Shown here: in pieces, positions 7,611 to 13,653 of the stretch | Numbering within the stretch: the stretch's first letter is position 1 | Layout: every line of letters begins with the position of its first letter | From: VGBK01 sp964548475 | GTDB taxonomy: Bacteria; Actinomycetota; Acidimicrobiia; Spongiisociales; UBA11373 | DNA: 15,783 nucleotides | Reading direction: 5' to 3' | Assembly (NCBI GenBank): GCA_964548475.1 | Contig: CAZJRF010000043.1 | Location: 1 to 15,783, forward strand | Program-made: the position numbers and the translations under genes | Notes under the pieces: generated by a model | What the model saw: the letters and a program-made list of their open reading frames with translations, nothing else | Told to the model about the DNA's origin: nothing | Database searches by the model: none

Positions 7611-7627
7611 TCCCTCCCAGCGCTGGG
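7611..7627 (-). promoter_or_regulatory. Shine-Dalgarno of the binding-protein gene joined to a 12-bp palindrome
   Basis: GGGAGGG (minus, 7618-7612) sits three bases before the GTG at 7608 and decides this start. It overlaps a perfect palindrome, CCCAGCGCTGGG, at 7616-7627. The palindrome could sequester the site in RNA or act as a small operator; chance is also possible in such GC-rich DNA. Confidence 0.5.
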
Positions 7628-7640
7628 GGTAGTGACTTAC

Positions 7641-7646
7641 ATGCTA
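7641..7646 (-). promoter_or_regulatory. Candidate -10 box (TAGCAT) for the binding-protein gene
   Basis: TAGCAT on the minus strand lies 32 nt before the GTG start, predicting a leader of about 25 nt that contains the GGGAGGG site and the palindrome. It fits the TANNNT pattern used elsewhere in the window. TTGGCC lies 20 nt further upstream, too far for a standard -35. Confidence 0.4.
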
Positions 7647-7674
7647 GGGATTAGCAGCGGAGGGGGGCCAACCG

Positions 7675-7702
7675 GGCGCAGGGCCGGTCGGCGCAGGGCC
7701 GG
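7675..7702. repeat. 13-bp direct repeat in the divergent promoter region
   Basis: GGCGCAGGGCCGG occurs at 7675-7687 and again at 7690-7702, two bases apart (15-bp period). The pair lies just upstream of the LCP gene's -10 box and about 30 nt upstream of the binding-protein -10 box on the other strand. This is a position where a regulator could act on either promoter. No known operator is recognised. Confidence 0.6.
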
Positions 7703-7710
7703 GCCGGCCT

Positions 7711-7716
7711 TATGCT
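7711..7716 (+). promoter_or_regulatory. Leaderless-type -10 box (TATGCT) for the LCP gene
   Basis: TATGCT ends seven bases before the ATG at 7724, so transcription would begin at that ATG. GAGGAGG (7717-7723) directly abuts the ATG with no spacer, so it is badly placed as a Shine-Dalgarno site. The ATG at 7712 lies inside this box, which argues against it being the start. Confidence 0.5.
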
Positions 7717-7723
7717 GAGGAGG

Positions 7724-9286
7724 ATGTCCGTAGACCTGTCGATCCCGGACGAACCCACCCGTTCCCCCCGCCGCCACGCCCTGCTGGCCGCCGCCCTGTC
7801 AGCCGTGGTCCCCGGGGCCGGCCAGCTCTACGCCGGGCGAAGGCGCCGGGGCTGGGTCATGCTGGGACTCACCATCGCGACGGCGGTGCCCGCAGTCTGG
7901 TGGCTGGCCGCCGCCTACTTCGGCGACGGGCTCCTGGACGCAGCTCTCTCCCTCACGCCGGCTCACCTGATCCTCCTCGTCGTGGCCGATACGATCCTGC
8001 TGGCCTGGCGCGCCTTCTGCGCCGGCGACGCTTACCTGGCCGTGACGCCCTCGCCGCCCCGCACGCCGGGCCGCCTGGCGGCGCTGGCCGCGGTCGCCCT
8101 CCTGCTGTTGGCCACCGGCTACCCCCACCTCTACGTCGGGGAGCGCGTGCTGCTGGCCCACGACCTGCTCACCCACGACTTCAACCGGGATCCCGGTCAG
8201 GCCCCCCTGGACGACGTGACCATCAGCACCGCGGGGACCACCGTGCCCGGCTCTTCGGCACCGGAGCCGTCCTCCACCACCACCCTCGCCACCACCACCC
8301 TGCCCCCGACCACGACCACCACCCTCTCCTCGGCCTTCCCCGAGGAAGGCCGGCTGAACATCCTCCTGCTGGGCGGCGACTCGGGCGTGGGCCGGCGCGG
8401 CATCCGCACCGACACGATGATCGTGGTCTCCATCGACCCCGGGACCGGGTGGACCGCCCTGTTCGGCATCCCCCGCAACCTCATGGAGCTCCCCATCCCG
8501 GCCGGGCACCCGGCCCAGGGCTCCTGGCCCTGCGGCGACTGCTTCGGGATGATCGCCAACGAGTTGTATGCCTGGGGCCTCAGCCGTCCCGACCTGTTCG
8601 CCGGGCCCAACTCCGGGGCGACGGCCGCGAAGGACCTGTTCGGCCACCTGCTGGGCATCGACGTCCACTACTACGCCCTGGTGGACCTCGAGGGCTTCGT
8701 GGACATCATCGACGCCCTCGGCGGGGTGGACATCTACGTGCCCGAGCGCATCTACGACACCGAGTACCCCAACCTGGACGGCACCTACTCGGTGATCGAC
8801 CTGCAGCCGGGCACCTACCACATGGACGGTGAGACGGCCCTGTACTACGCCCGCTCCCGGCAGGGCTCTTCGGACTTCCACCGCATGAACCGGCAGCGCT
8901 GCGTGCTGGAGGCCCTGGCCGAGCAGGCCGACCCGGTGACCCTTATCCACGAGCTGCCCACCATCGTCCCCGCCGTCGAGGAGAGCGTCTTCACCGACAT
9001 CCCGATGAACGAACTCGCCGCCTTCGTCGATTTGCTCTCCAAGGTGAACACCGAGGAGATCGTCTCCATCCGCTTCATGCCCTACGCCCCGGAGTTCGAC
9101 GGCACCCCCACCTCCTACATCGCCGCCTGGAGCGCCGAGCGCTACCCGATCCCCGATCGGGACTTCATCGCCGACACGGTGGCCACCGCCCTGAGCCTGC
9201 CCCCACTGGAGGCCATCGAGGTGCTCAACCTGAGGCCCCTCGATGACGTCTGCCGCGAGCCGTTGAACGACCCGGTTCAGCCGTAG
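7724..9286 (+). CDS. LytR-CpsA-Psr (LCP) family protein with N-terminal multi-helix membrane domain
   Basis: LCP enzymes transfer lipid-linked glycopolymers to peptidoglycan outside the membrane. From ATG 7724 the protein has 520 residues. Residues 18-130 hold about four hydrophobic helices beginning with SAVVPGAGQLYAGRRRRG, a motif typical of small membrane domains unrelated to LCP. A Ser/Thr/Pro-rich linker (175-203) with TTT runs follows. The LCP domain covers about 211-400: LNILLLGGDSG (211-221), the RTDT motif (228-231), IPRNL (249-253), and the distal YARSRQGSSDFHRMNRQR (375-392), whose Arg/Asp residues bind the pyrophosphate and metal in known members. The extra N-terminal helices are unusual, since LCP proteins normally have one anchor. 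An in-frame ATG at 7712 adds four residues. The stop overlaps the convergent transferase gene by 10 bp. Confidence 0.92.
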   Translation: MSVDLSIPDEPTRSPRRHALLAAALSAVVPGAGQLYAGRRRRGWVMLGLTIATAVPAVWWLAAAYFGDGLLDAALSLTPAHLILLVVADTILLAWRAFCAGDAYLAVTPSPPRTPGRLAALAAVALLLLATGYPHLYVGERVLLAHDLLTHDFNRDPGQAPLDDVTISTAGTTVPGSSAPEPSSTTTLATTTLPPTTTTTLSSAFPEEGRLNILLLGGDSGVGRRGIRTDTMIVVSIDPGTGWTALFGIPRNLMELPIPAGHPAQGSWPCGDCFGMIANELYAWGLSRPDLFAGPNSGATAAKDLFGHLLGIDVHYYALVDLEGFVDIIDALGGVDIYVPERIYDTEYPNLDGTYSVIDLQPGTYHMDGETALYYARSRQGSSDFHRMNRQRCVLEALAEQADPVTLIHELPTIVPAVEESVFTDIPMNELAAFVDLLSKVNTEEIVSIRFMPYAPEFDGTPTSYIAAWSAERYPIPDRDFIADTVATALSLPPLEAIEVLNLRPLDDVCREPLNDPVQP

Positions 9287-10266
9287 ACCGGCACCCGCGC
9301 CAAGCGGATGCCCAGGGCGGCCAAGCCCGCGCCCAGGAGTACGACCCCGGCAGCGAGCCAGGCCGTGCTCACGGCCGCCAGGGTGGCGACCCCGGCCGCC
9401 AGCACGCAGAGCGCCCAGAGCAGTGCGATCACCCGGGGCAGGCCCGGTCCCAGGGCCAGCAGGCGGTGGGAGGTGTGATCGCTCCCGCCCCTCATCACCG
9501 GACGACCATGACGCGCCCGCTCCACCGCCACCAGAGCGGCGTCGAACAAAGGCACCGCCAGGAGCGCCAGGGGGACGAGCAGCACCGGCGCCACCCCGGC
9601 CGGCCCCTCCGACCCCGCCCGGCCCCCGTCGAGCACCGTCAGCCCGGCCAGGACCGTCCCCAGGAAGTGCGAACCGCCGTCGCCCATGAAGATGCGCGCC
9701 GGCGGGAGGTTGAAGACCAGGAAGCCGGCGACCGCCCCGACCAGGGCGGCGGCCAGGGAGAACGGGCCCCATCCGACCGCCCACCAAAGCCACAGCGCGC
9801 CGGCCGCTACCAGCCCCGCTCCCCCGGCGGCCGCATCGACGTTGTCGAACAGGTTCAGGGCGTTGGCCACCACGACGACCCAGAGCACGGTAGCCACCCA
9901 GGCCACCGCCTCGGGGCCGGGCAGGGCCAGGCGCACCCCCATCCCGGCCAGCACCAGGCCGGCCGCCGCCTGACCCGCCAGCTTTGCCAGGGGCGGGAGG
10001 GGCCGGAAGTCGTCCACCAGACCCAACACCAGGGCGGTGCCCGCCCCGGCGGCCAGGCCCCACACCTCCGAGGCCGCCCGGCCGAAGACCGCCACCGCCA
10101 CTGCGAACCCGGCCGCCACCGCCAGCCCGCCGGCTAGGGGCACGGGGTCGGTGCGCCAGCGCGGCCCCCCGGCCCTCCGCGTCAGAGCCCGGCGCAGCCC
10201 GGGGAAGCGCACCACGCCCAGGCCTATCGCGCCCGACACGGCGAAGGCCAACAGGGCGGCCGGCAT
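9277..10266 (-). CDS. Polyprenyl-phosphate sugar-1-phosphate transferase, WecA/TagO/MraY-like (glycosyltransferase family 4 membrane type)
   Basis: A 329-residue multi-pass membrane enzyme that should transfer a sugar-1-phosphate from a UDP-sugar to undecaprenyl or decaprenyl phosphate, the first membrane step in making a wall or surface polymer. Family motifs appear in order: DD at 85-86 (LGLVDDF), NALNLFDNVD (135-144, the NxxNxxDxxD loop), FMGDGGSHFLG (193-203), FD at 241-242, and DHTSHRLL (263-270), the cytoplasmic His motif. The central motif differs from the usual DGxDGL, reading DNVDAAAGG, while both Asp residues are kept. About ten helices are expected. The first codon follows the epimerase stop with no gap (TAGATG), indicating coupled translation. 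It overlaps the convergent LCP gene's 3' end by 10 bp, leaving no room for a terminator. Confidence 0.88.
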   Translation of the reverse strand: MPAALLAFAVSGAIGLGVVRFPGLRRALTRRAGGPRWRTDPVPLAGGLAVAAGFAVAVAVFGRAASEVWGLAAGAGTALVLGLVDDFRPLPPLAKLAGQAAAGLVLAGMGVRLALPGPEAVAWVATVLWVVVVANALNLFDNVDAAAGGAGLVAAGALWLWWAVGWGPFSLAAALVGAVAGFLVFNLPPARIFMGDGGSHFLGTVLAGLTVLDGGRAGSEGPAGVAPVLLVPLALLAVPLFDAALVAVERARHGRPVMRGGSDHTSHRLLALGPGLPRVIALLWALCVLAAGVATLAAVSTAWLAAGVVLLGAGLAALGIRLARVPVYG

Positions 10267-11241
10267 CTAGACGAAGCCCGGGTTCTGCCGCTGATACTCG
10301 GCCACCCGGTCGATGATCTCCGGCAGGCCCACGGACGGCGCGTAGCCGGTCACCCGCTGCAGCTTGGAAACATCGGGCACCCGGCGGTGCATATCTTCGA
10401 AGCCCGGGGCGTATGCCTGGTCGTAGGGCAGCGTGATGATCTCCGAGGATGATCCGGTTCGCTCGCGCACCAACCGGGCGAGGTCCATGATGCTGATCTC
10501 CTGGCCCCCGCCCACGTTGAAAACCTCACCGAAGGACACCGGATGGCGGGGCAGTTCGAGCAGAGCCGCCACCGCGTCACCGACGTAGGTGAAGGCCCGA
10601 CTCTGACGGCCGTCGCCGTAAACGGTGATCGGCTCGCCGCGCAGGGCCTGGCGCACAAAGGTGGGGATCACCATCCCGTAACGGCCGGTCTGGCGAGGCC
10701 CGACGGTGTTGAACAGCCGGGCGATCACCACCGGCAGCCCGTCCCGGCGAAAGTAGGCGATGGCCAGGAACTCGTCGATGGCTTTCGAGGCGGCGTAGGC
10801 CCAGCGCGAATGGGTGGTGGGGCCGAGCACCATGTCGTGCTCTTCGCCGTAGGGAACCCGCTCCGACTTGCCGTACACCTCCGAAGTGGAGGCCAGCACC
10901 ACCGGGCGACGCCACTTGTTGGCCAGGCGCAGCACCACCTCGGTGCCCCGGATATTGGTCTCGATGGTCCGCACCGGGTCGTCCACAATCAGCTTCACTC
11001 CCACCGCTGCCGCCAGGTGGTAGACGAGGTCGGCCGCTCGCACCAGCCCTTCCATGGTGGCGGCGTCGTCGACGCTGGCCACCACCAGGTGGAAGTCGCC
11101 CTCGCTCAGGTGACCCACGTTTCGGTAGGAGCCGGTAGACAGGTCATCTACTGCCACCACCGCGTCCCCGCCGGCCAGGGCGGCCTCGGCCAGGTGCGAG
11201 CCGATGAAGCCGGCCCCGCCGGTGACCAGGAGCGTCCGCAT
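10267..11241 (-). CDS. NAD-dependent nucleotide-sugar epimerase/dehydratase (extended SDR)
   Basis: A 324-residue cytoplasmic enzyme of the extended short-chain dehydrogenase family, acting on a nucleotide-linked sugar. The Rossmann NAD-binding motif TGGAGFIG is at 7-14 and Asp32-Asp33 (AVDDLS) follows the second strand, favouring NAD over NADP. The catalytic residues are Thr119/Ser120 (LASTSEVYG) with Tyr149 and Lys153 (YAASK). The stretch RLFNTVGPRQTGRYGMVIP (175-193) and VYGDGRQSRAFTYVGD (207-222) form the sugar-nucleotide side. The exact reaction (4-epimerase, 4,6-dehydratase or decarboxylase) cannot be assigned from motifs. It ends directly at the start of the polyprenyl-phosphate transferase gene, so it may supply that enzyme's substrate or a later sugar. 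A TAGGGT box 7 nt before the ATG suggests a leaderless transcript; no SD is seen. Confidence 0.9.
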   Translation of the reverse strand: MRTLLVTGGAGFIGSHLAEAALAGGDAVVAVDDLSTGSYRNVGHLSEGDFHLVVASVDDAATMEGLVRAADLVYHLAAAVGVKLIVDDPVRTIETNIRGTEVVLRLANKWRRPVVLASTSEVYGKSERVPYGEEHDMVLGPTTHSRWAYAASKAIDEFLAIAYFRRDGLPVVIARLFNTVGPRQTGRYGMVIPTFVRQALRGEPITVYGDGRQSRAFTYVGDAVAALLELPRHPVSFGEVFNVGGGQEISIMDLARLVRERTGSSSEIITLPYDQAYAPGFEDMHRRVPDVSKLQRVTGYAPSVGLPEIIDRVAEYQRQNPGFV

Positions 11242-11248
11242 CGCCCGA

Positions 11249-11254
11249 ACCCTA
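11249..11254 (-). promoter_or_regulatory. Leaderless-type -10 box (TAGGGT) for the epimerase-transferase pair
   Basis: TAGGGT is followed by TCGGGCG and the ATG at 11241. Its TAG (11254-11252) is the stop codon of the flippase gene, so the end of one frame and the promoter of the next share bases. The 10-nt gap between the two genes holds no Shine-Dalgarno sequence. Confidence 0.5.
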
Positions 11255-12478
11255 CTGCGCCGCCGCCGGCCGCCGCAGGGCCACCATCACGATGGCGCCG
11301 AGAGCGGCGGCCTCCCCCAGCAGGAAGGATGCCGCCACCCGGGTGCCGGCATCCTGAATCACAGGCAGCAGGGCGACTACCGCTACCACGAAACCAACCG
11401 CCCAGGCCGCGGCCAGAAGCATCGTCCGCCCCCGGGCCACCAGCACCTGGCCGGCCAGCAGGGAGACCGCCGCCAGCACCGTGCCGGCGGCGGCCAGGGC
11501 GGCGACCGGCCTGCTCGGCTCAAACTCACCGCCGAAGAGCAGGCGCACCAGCGCCGGGCCCAGCCAGCCCCCGAGCACCAGGGCCGGCGGAGCCAAGGCC
11601 AGCGCTCCCAAAGCGAAACGCCTGACCCAGCGCCGCAGGTCGGCCTCGCGGCCGTCGGCGGCCAGGTTGGTGAACGGCGGCAGCAGCCGGGCCAGCAGGT
11701 TCTGGGTCATCACGATGGGCAGGCGGAAGAGCTGGAAGGTCACGAACACCACGCTCAACAGCCCCGGCTCGTCGGTGATGAGCCCCACCCCCAGCGGGGC
11801 CAGCAACAGCAGCACCTGGGAAGCGGCGCTGGCCAGGACGAAGCCGGTGAGGAAGCGGCCGGCGTCCTTCGCGCGGCGCTCCTCTGCGCCGGGCCGGCGG
11901 CGGAAGGGCACCCACGCCAGAACCACAAAGGGGGCTGCCGCCAGCGCCCAGCCCAGGCTGCGGCCGCTGGTGGCCACCTGGAGGAAGAGCAGCGCCAGCC
12001 CAACCCGCACGGTGGCCACCACCCCGCTCACCAGCCCGTAGGACCGGAAGCGACGGAGGCCGGCCAGGCGCCCCCGGCCCAGGGCCATCACCGCGTTCCC
12101 GGCCACCGTCACGAACCCGATGACCGCATAGGTCGTGTCGCCGGCGAAGTAGCGGTGGCGGGCCAGCAAGGTGAAGGCCGTCGCTCCCAGGGCGCCGGCC
12201 ACCACCACCCCCGCCACGGCTCGGAAGCCGCCCGAGGCGCCCAGGGTGACCCGGCGGATCTCGAACTGCTCCACCGGCAACAGCAGCACGGCGAACACCA
12301 GGAAGTGCACTGTGAGGAGGGCGCTGACCGGGTCGAAGGCGGCCGGGCCCAGGGCGCGCGCCCCGATCACCTGGAAGGCGTAGGAGCTGAGAGAGGCGAC
12401 GATCGTCCCCCCGACGATGTACGGGGTTCCGTCGGTGGCCCACCGGCGGAGGTCGGCGCGGACGGCGGGCGGGATCAT
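11252..12478 (-). CDS. Polysaccharide flippase-like membrane protein (MATE/MVF superfamily, Wzx-like)
   Basis: A 408-residue protein with about twelve hydrophobic segments, the topology of Wzx/MurJ-type lipid-linked oligosaccharide flippases. The N-terminus GGTIVASLSSYAFQVIGARALGPAAFDPVSALLTVHFLVF has the first-helix pattern (helix, ARALGP, helix) usual for polysaccharide biosynthesis proteins, and LLSVVFVTFQLFRLPIVMTQNLLARLLPPFTNLAADG (about 241-277) resembles the matching region of the second half. It would move a lipid-linked sugar unit across the membrane. It is upstream of the epimerase and transferase genes and on the same strand, though each may have its own promoter. A TACCCT box lies 7 nt before the ATG and there is no SD. 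It is somewhat short for Wzx. The family is likely; the substrate is unknown. Confidence 0.75.
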   Translation of the reverse strand: MIPPAVRADLRRWATDGTPYIVGGTIVASLSSYAFQVIGARALGPAAFDPVSALLTVHFLVFAVLLLPVEQFEIRRVTLGASGGFRAVAGVVVAGALGATAFTLLARHRYFAGDTTYAVIGFVTVAGNAVMALGRGRLAGLRRFRSYGLVSGVVATVRVGLALLFLQVATSGRSLGWALAAAPFVVLAWVPFRRRPGAEERRAKDAGRFLTGFVLASAASQVLLLLAPLGVGLITDEPGLLSVVFVTFQLFRLPIVMTQNLLARLLPPFTNLAADGREADLRRWVRRFALGALALAPPALVLGGWLGPALVRLLFGGEFEPSRPVAALAAAGTVLAAVSLLAGQVLVARGRTMLLAAAWAVGFVVAVVALLPVIQDAGTRVAASFLLGEAAALGAIVMVALRRPAAAQ

Positions 12479-12485
12479 CCGGCGG

Positions 12486-12491
12486 AGGGTA
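12486..12491 (-). promoter_or_regulatory. Leaderless-type -10 box (TACCCT) for the flippase gene
   Basis: TACCCT is followed by seven bases (CCGCCGG) and the ATG at 12478. No Shine-Dalgarno sequence is present. ATGACA occurs 21 nt further upstream (12513-12518), five of six matches to a -35 but at too great a distance. Confidence 0.45.
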
Positions 12492-12531
12492 CAGCACGGC
12501 CGGGGGCCGGCTTGTCATCCGTCCGGCGGCC

Positions 12532-12546
12532 CGGGGGCTGCCCCCG
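12532..12546. promoter_or_regulatory. Small inverted repeat upstream of the deaminase gene
   Basis: CGGGGG and CCCCCG flank a CTG loop, giving a 6-bp stem that covers the place where a -35 element for the deaminase promoter would be. It may be an operator, but such short GC repeats also arise by chance. Confidence 0.25.
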
Positions 12547-12558
12547 CGCCGTCCCCGG

Positions 12559-12564
12559 TAGGCT
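12559..12564 (+). promoter_or_regulatory. Candidate -10 box (TAGGCT) for the deaminase gene
   Basis: TAGGCT lies 26 nt before the ATG at 12591, predicting a leader of about 20 nt carrying GAGGGAGG. It follows the TANNNT form and, as for the other genes with an SD, lies well upstream of the start. No -35 is evident. Confidence 0.4.
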
Positions 12565-12590
12565 GCTCCCCGGTCGTCGAGAGGGAGGCA

Positions 12591-13598
12591 ATGGAGGAGT
12601 TCATCCGGGGTCTGCCCAAGGTCGAACTGCACCTGCACATCGAAGGCACCCTCGAGCCGGAGATGATGTTCCACCTGGCCGAGCGCAACGGGCTGTCCCT
12701 GCCTTTCGCCTCGGTGGACGAGGTGCGGCGCGCCTATGAGTTCACCGACCTCCAGTCCTTCCTGGACATCTACTACCAGGGAGCCGCCGTCCTGCAGACC
12801 GAGCAGGACTTCTACGACCTCATGTGGGCCTACCTGGAGCGGGCGGCGGCGGACAACGTGCGCCACACCGAGATGTTCTTCGATCCCCAGACTCACACCG
12901 AGAGGGGAATCGGCTTCCCCGTGTTCATGGCCGGCTTCGCTCGGGCCCGGGCCGATGCCCGGGAGCGGCTGGGGGTGACCAGCCACCTGATCATGTGCTT
13001 CCTGCGCCACCTGAGCGAGGAGGCGGCCCTGGACACCCTGGAGCAGGCCCGTCCCTTCCTCAGCGACATCATCGCGGTCGGCCTCGACTCGGGCGAGCGG
13101 GGCAACCCTCCCCAGAAGTTCACGATGGCTTTCGCCCGGGCGCGGGCCGCCGGCCTGCGGGCGGTGGCCCACGCCGGCGAGGAAGGCCCTCCCGAGTACA
13201 TACGCGACTCCCTCGACCTGCTGGGGGCGGAGCGCATTGATCACGGGGTGGCCTGTGAGCAGGACGACGCGCTGGTGCAGCGGCTGGCGGCCGAGCGCAT
13301 CGCCCTCACCGTCTGCCCCCTCTCCAACATGAAGCTGCAGGTATTTCCCGACCTCGCCCAGCACAATCTGCGCCGCCTGCTGCAGCGGGGGGTCCGGGTG
13401 ACCATTAACTCCGACGACCCGGCCTACTTCGGCGGTTACATCGGCGACAACTACCTGGCGGCGCAGCGGGCACTGGGCCTCGACCGGCGGGAACTAGCCC
13501 AGATCGCCCGCCACGGTATCGAGGCGGCGTTCCTGGACGAGGAACGGCGGGCGGCCCTGCTGGCCGAACTCGAGGAGTACCTGGTCGGACGGGTCTGA
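12591..13598 (+). CDS. add: Adenine/adenosine deaminase (metal-dependent, amidohydrolase fold)
   Basis: A 335-residue cytoplasmic enzyme that hydrolytically deaminates adenine (to hypoxanthine) or adenosine (to inosine) in purine salvage. Zinc ligands are His14 and His16 (ELHLHIEG), His194 (AHAGEEG) and Asp275; Glu197 is the catalytic acid, and His218 (RIDHG) and Asp276 complete the site. Length fits the family. FFDPQTHT, LDSGERGNPPQKF and SDDPAYFGGY look more like the adenine deaminase (Aah1-type) branch than classical adenosine deaminase, so I lean to adenine; only assay or phylogeny would settle it. ATG 12591 is chosen for the GGGAGG just upstream and the family start (GLPKVELHLHIEGTLEPE). 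The frame is open further upstream, but without family similarity. It is divergent from the flippase gene and convergent with ssrA. Confidence 0.92.
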   Translation: MEEFIRGLPKVELHLHIEGTLEPEMMFHLAERNGLSLPFASVDEVRRAYEFTDLQSFLDIYYQGAAVLQTEQDFYDLMWAYLERAAADNVRHTEMFFDPQTHTERGIGFPVFMAGFARARADARERLGVTSHLIMCFLRHLSEEAALDTLEQARPFLSDIIAVGLDSGERGNPPQKFTMAFARARAAGLRAVAHAGEEGPPEYIRDSLDLLGAERIDHGVACEQDDALVQRLAAERIALTVCPLSNMKLQVFPDLAQHNLRRLLQRGVRVTINSDDPAYFGGYIGDNYLAAQRALGLDRRELAQIARHGIEAAFLDEERRAALLAELEEYLVGRV

Positions 13599-13621
13599 GC
13601 CGCACCGACCCCGCATAGCAG

Positions 13622-13647
13622 AGGGCGGCCCCTCAGGGGGCCGCCCT
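13622..13647. terminator. Bidirectional hairpin terminator between the deaminase and ssrA genes
   Basis: AGGGCGGCCCC and its exact complement form an 11-bp stem with a TCAG loop. It starts 23 nt after the deaminase stop on the plus strand and 6 nt after the tmRNA 3' end on the minus strand, so it can serve both. T-runs are weak on both sides, as in many actinobacterial I-shaped terminators. Confidence 0.8.
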
Positions 13648-13653
13648 TCACTG

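Noticed and set aside
7799..10063. A 754-codon open frame on the minus strand running across the LCP gene and into the transferase gene.
   Set aside because: It is antisense to the LCP gene and out of frame with the transferase gene. The translation is Gly/Arg/Val-biased with no motifs, as expected for shadow frames in GC-rich DNA.
11526..13364. A 612-codon minus-strand frame across the deaminase and flippase genes.
   Set aside because: It is antisense to the deaminase, off-frame to the flippase and lacks recognisable domains.
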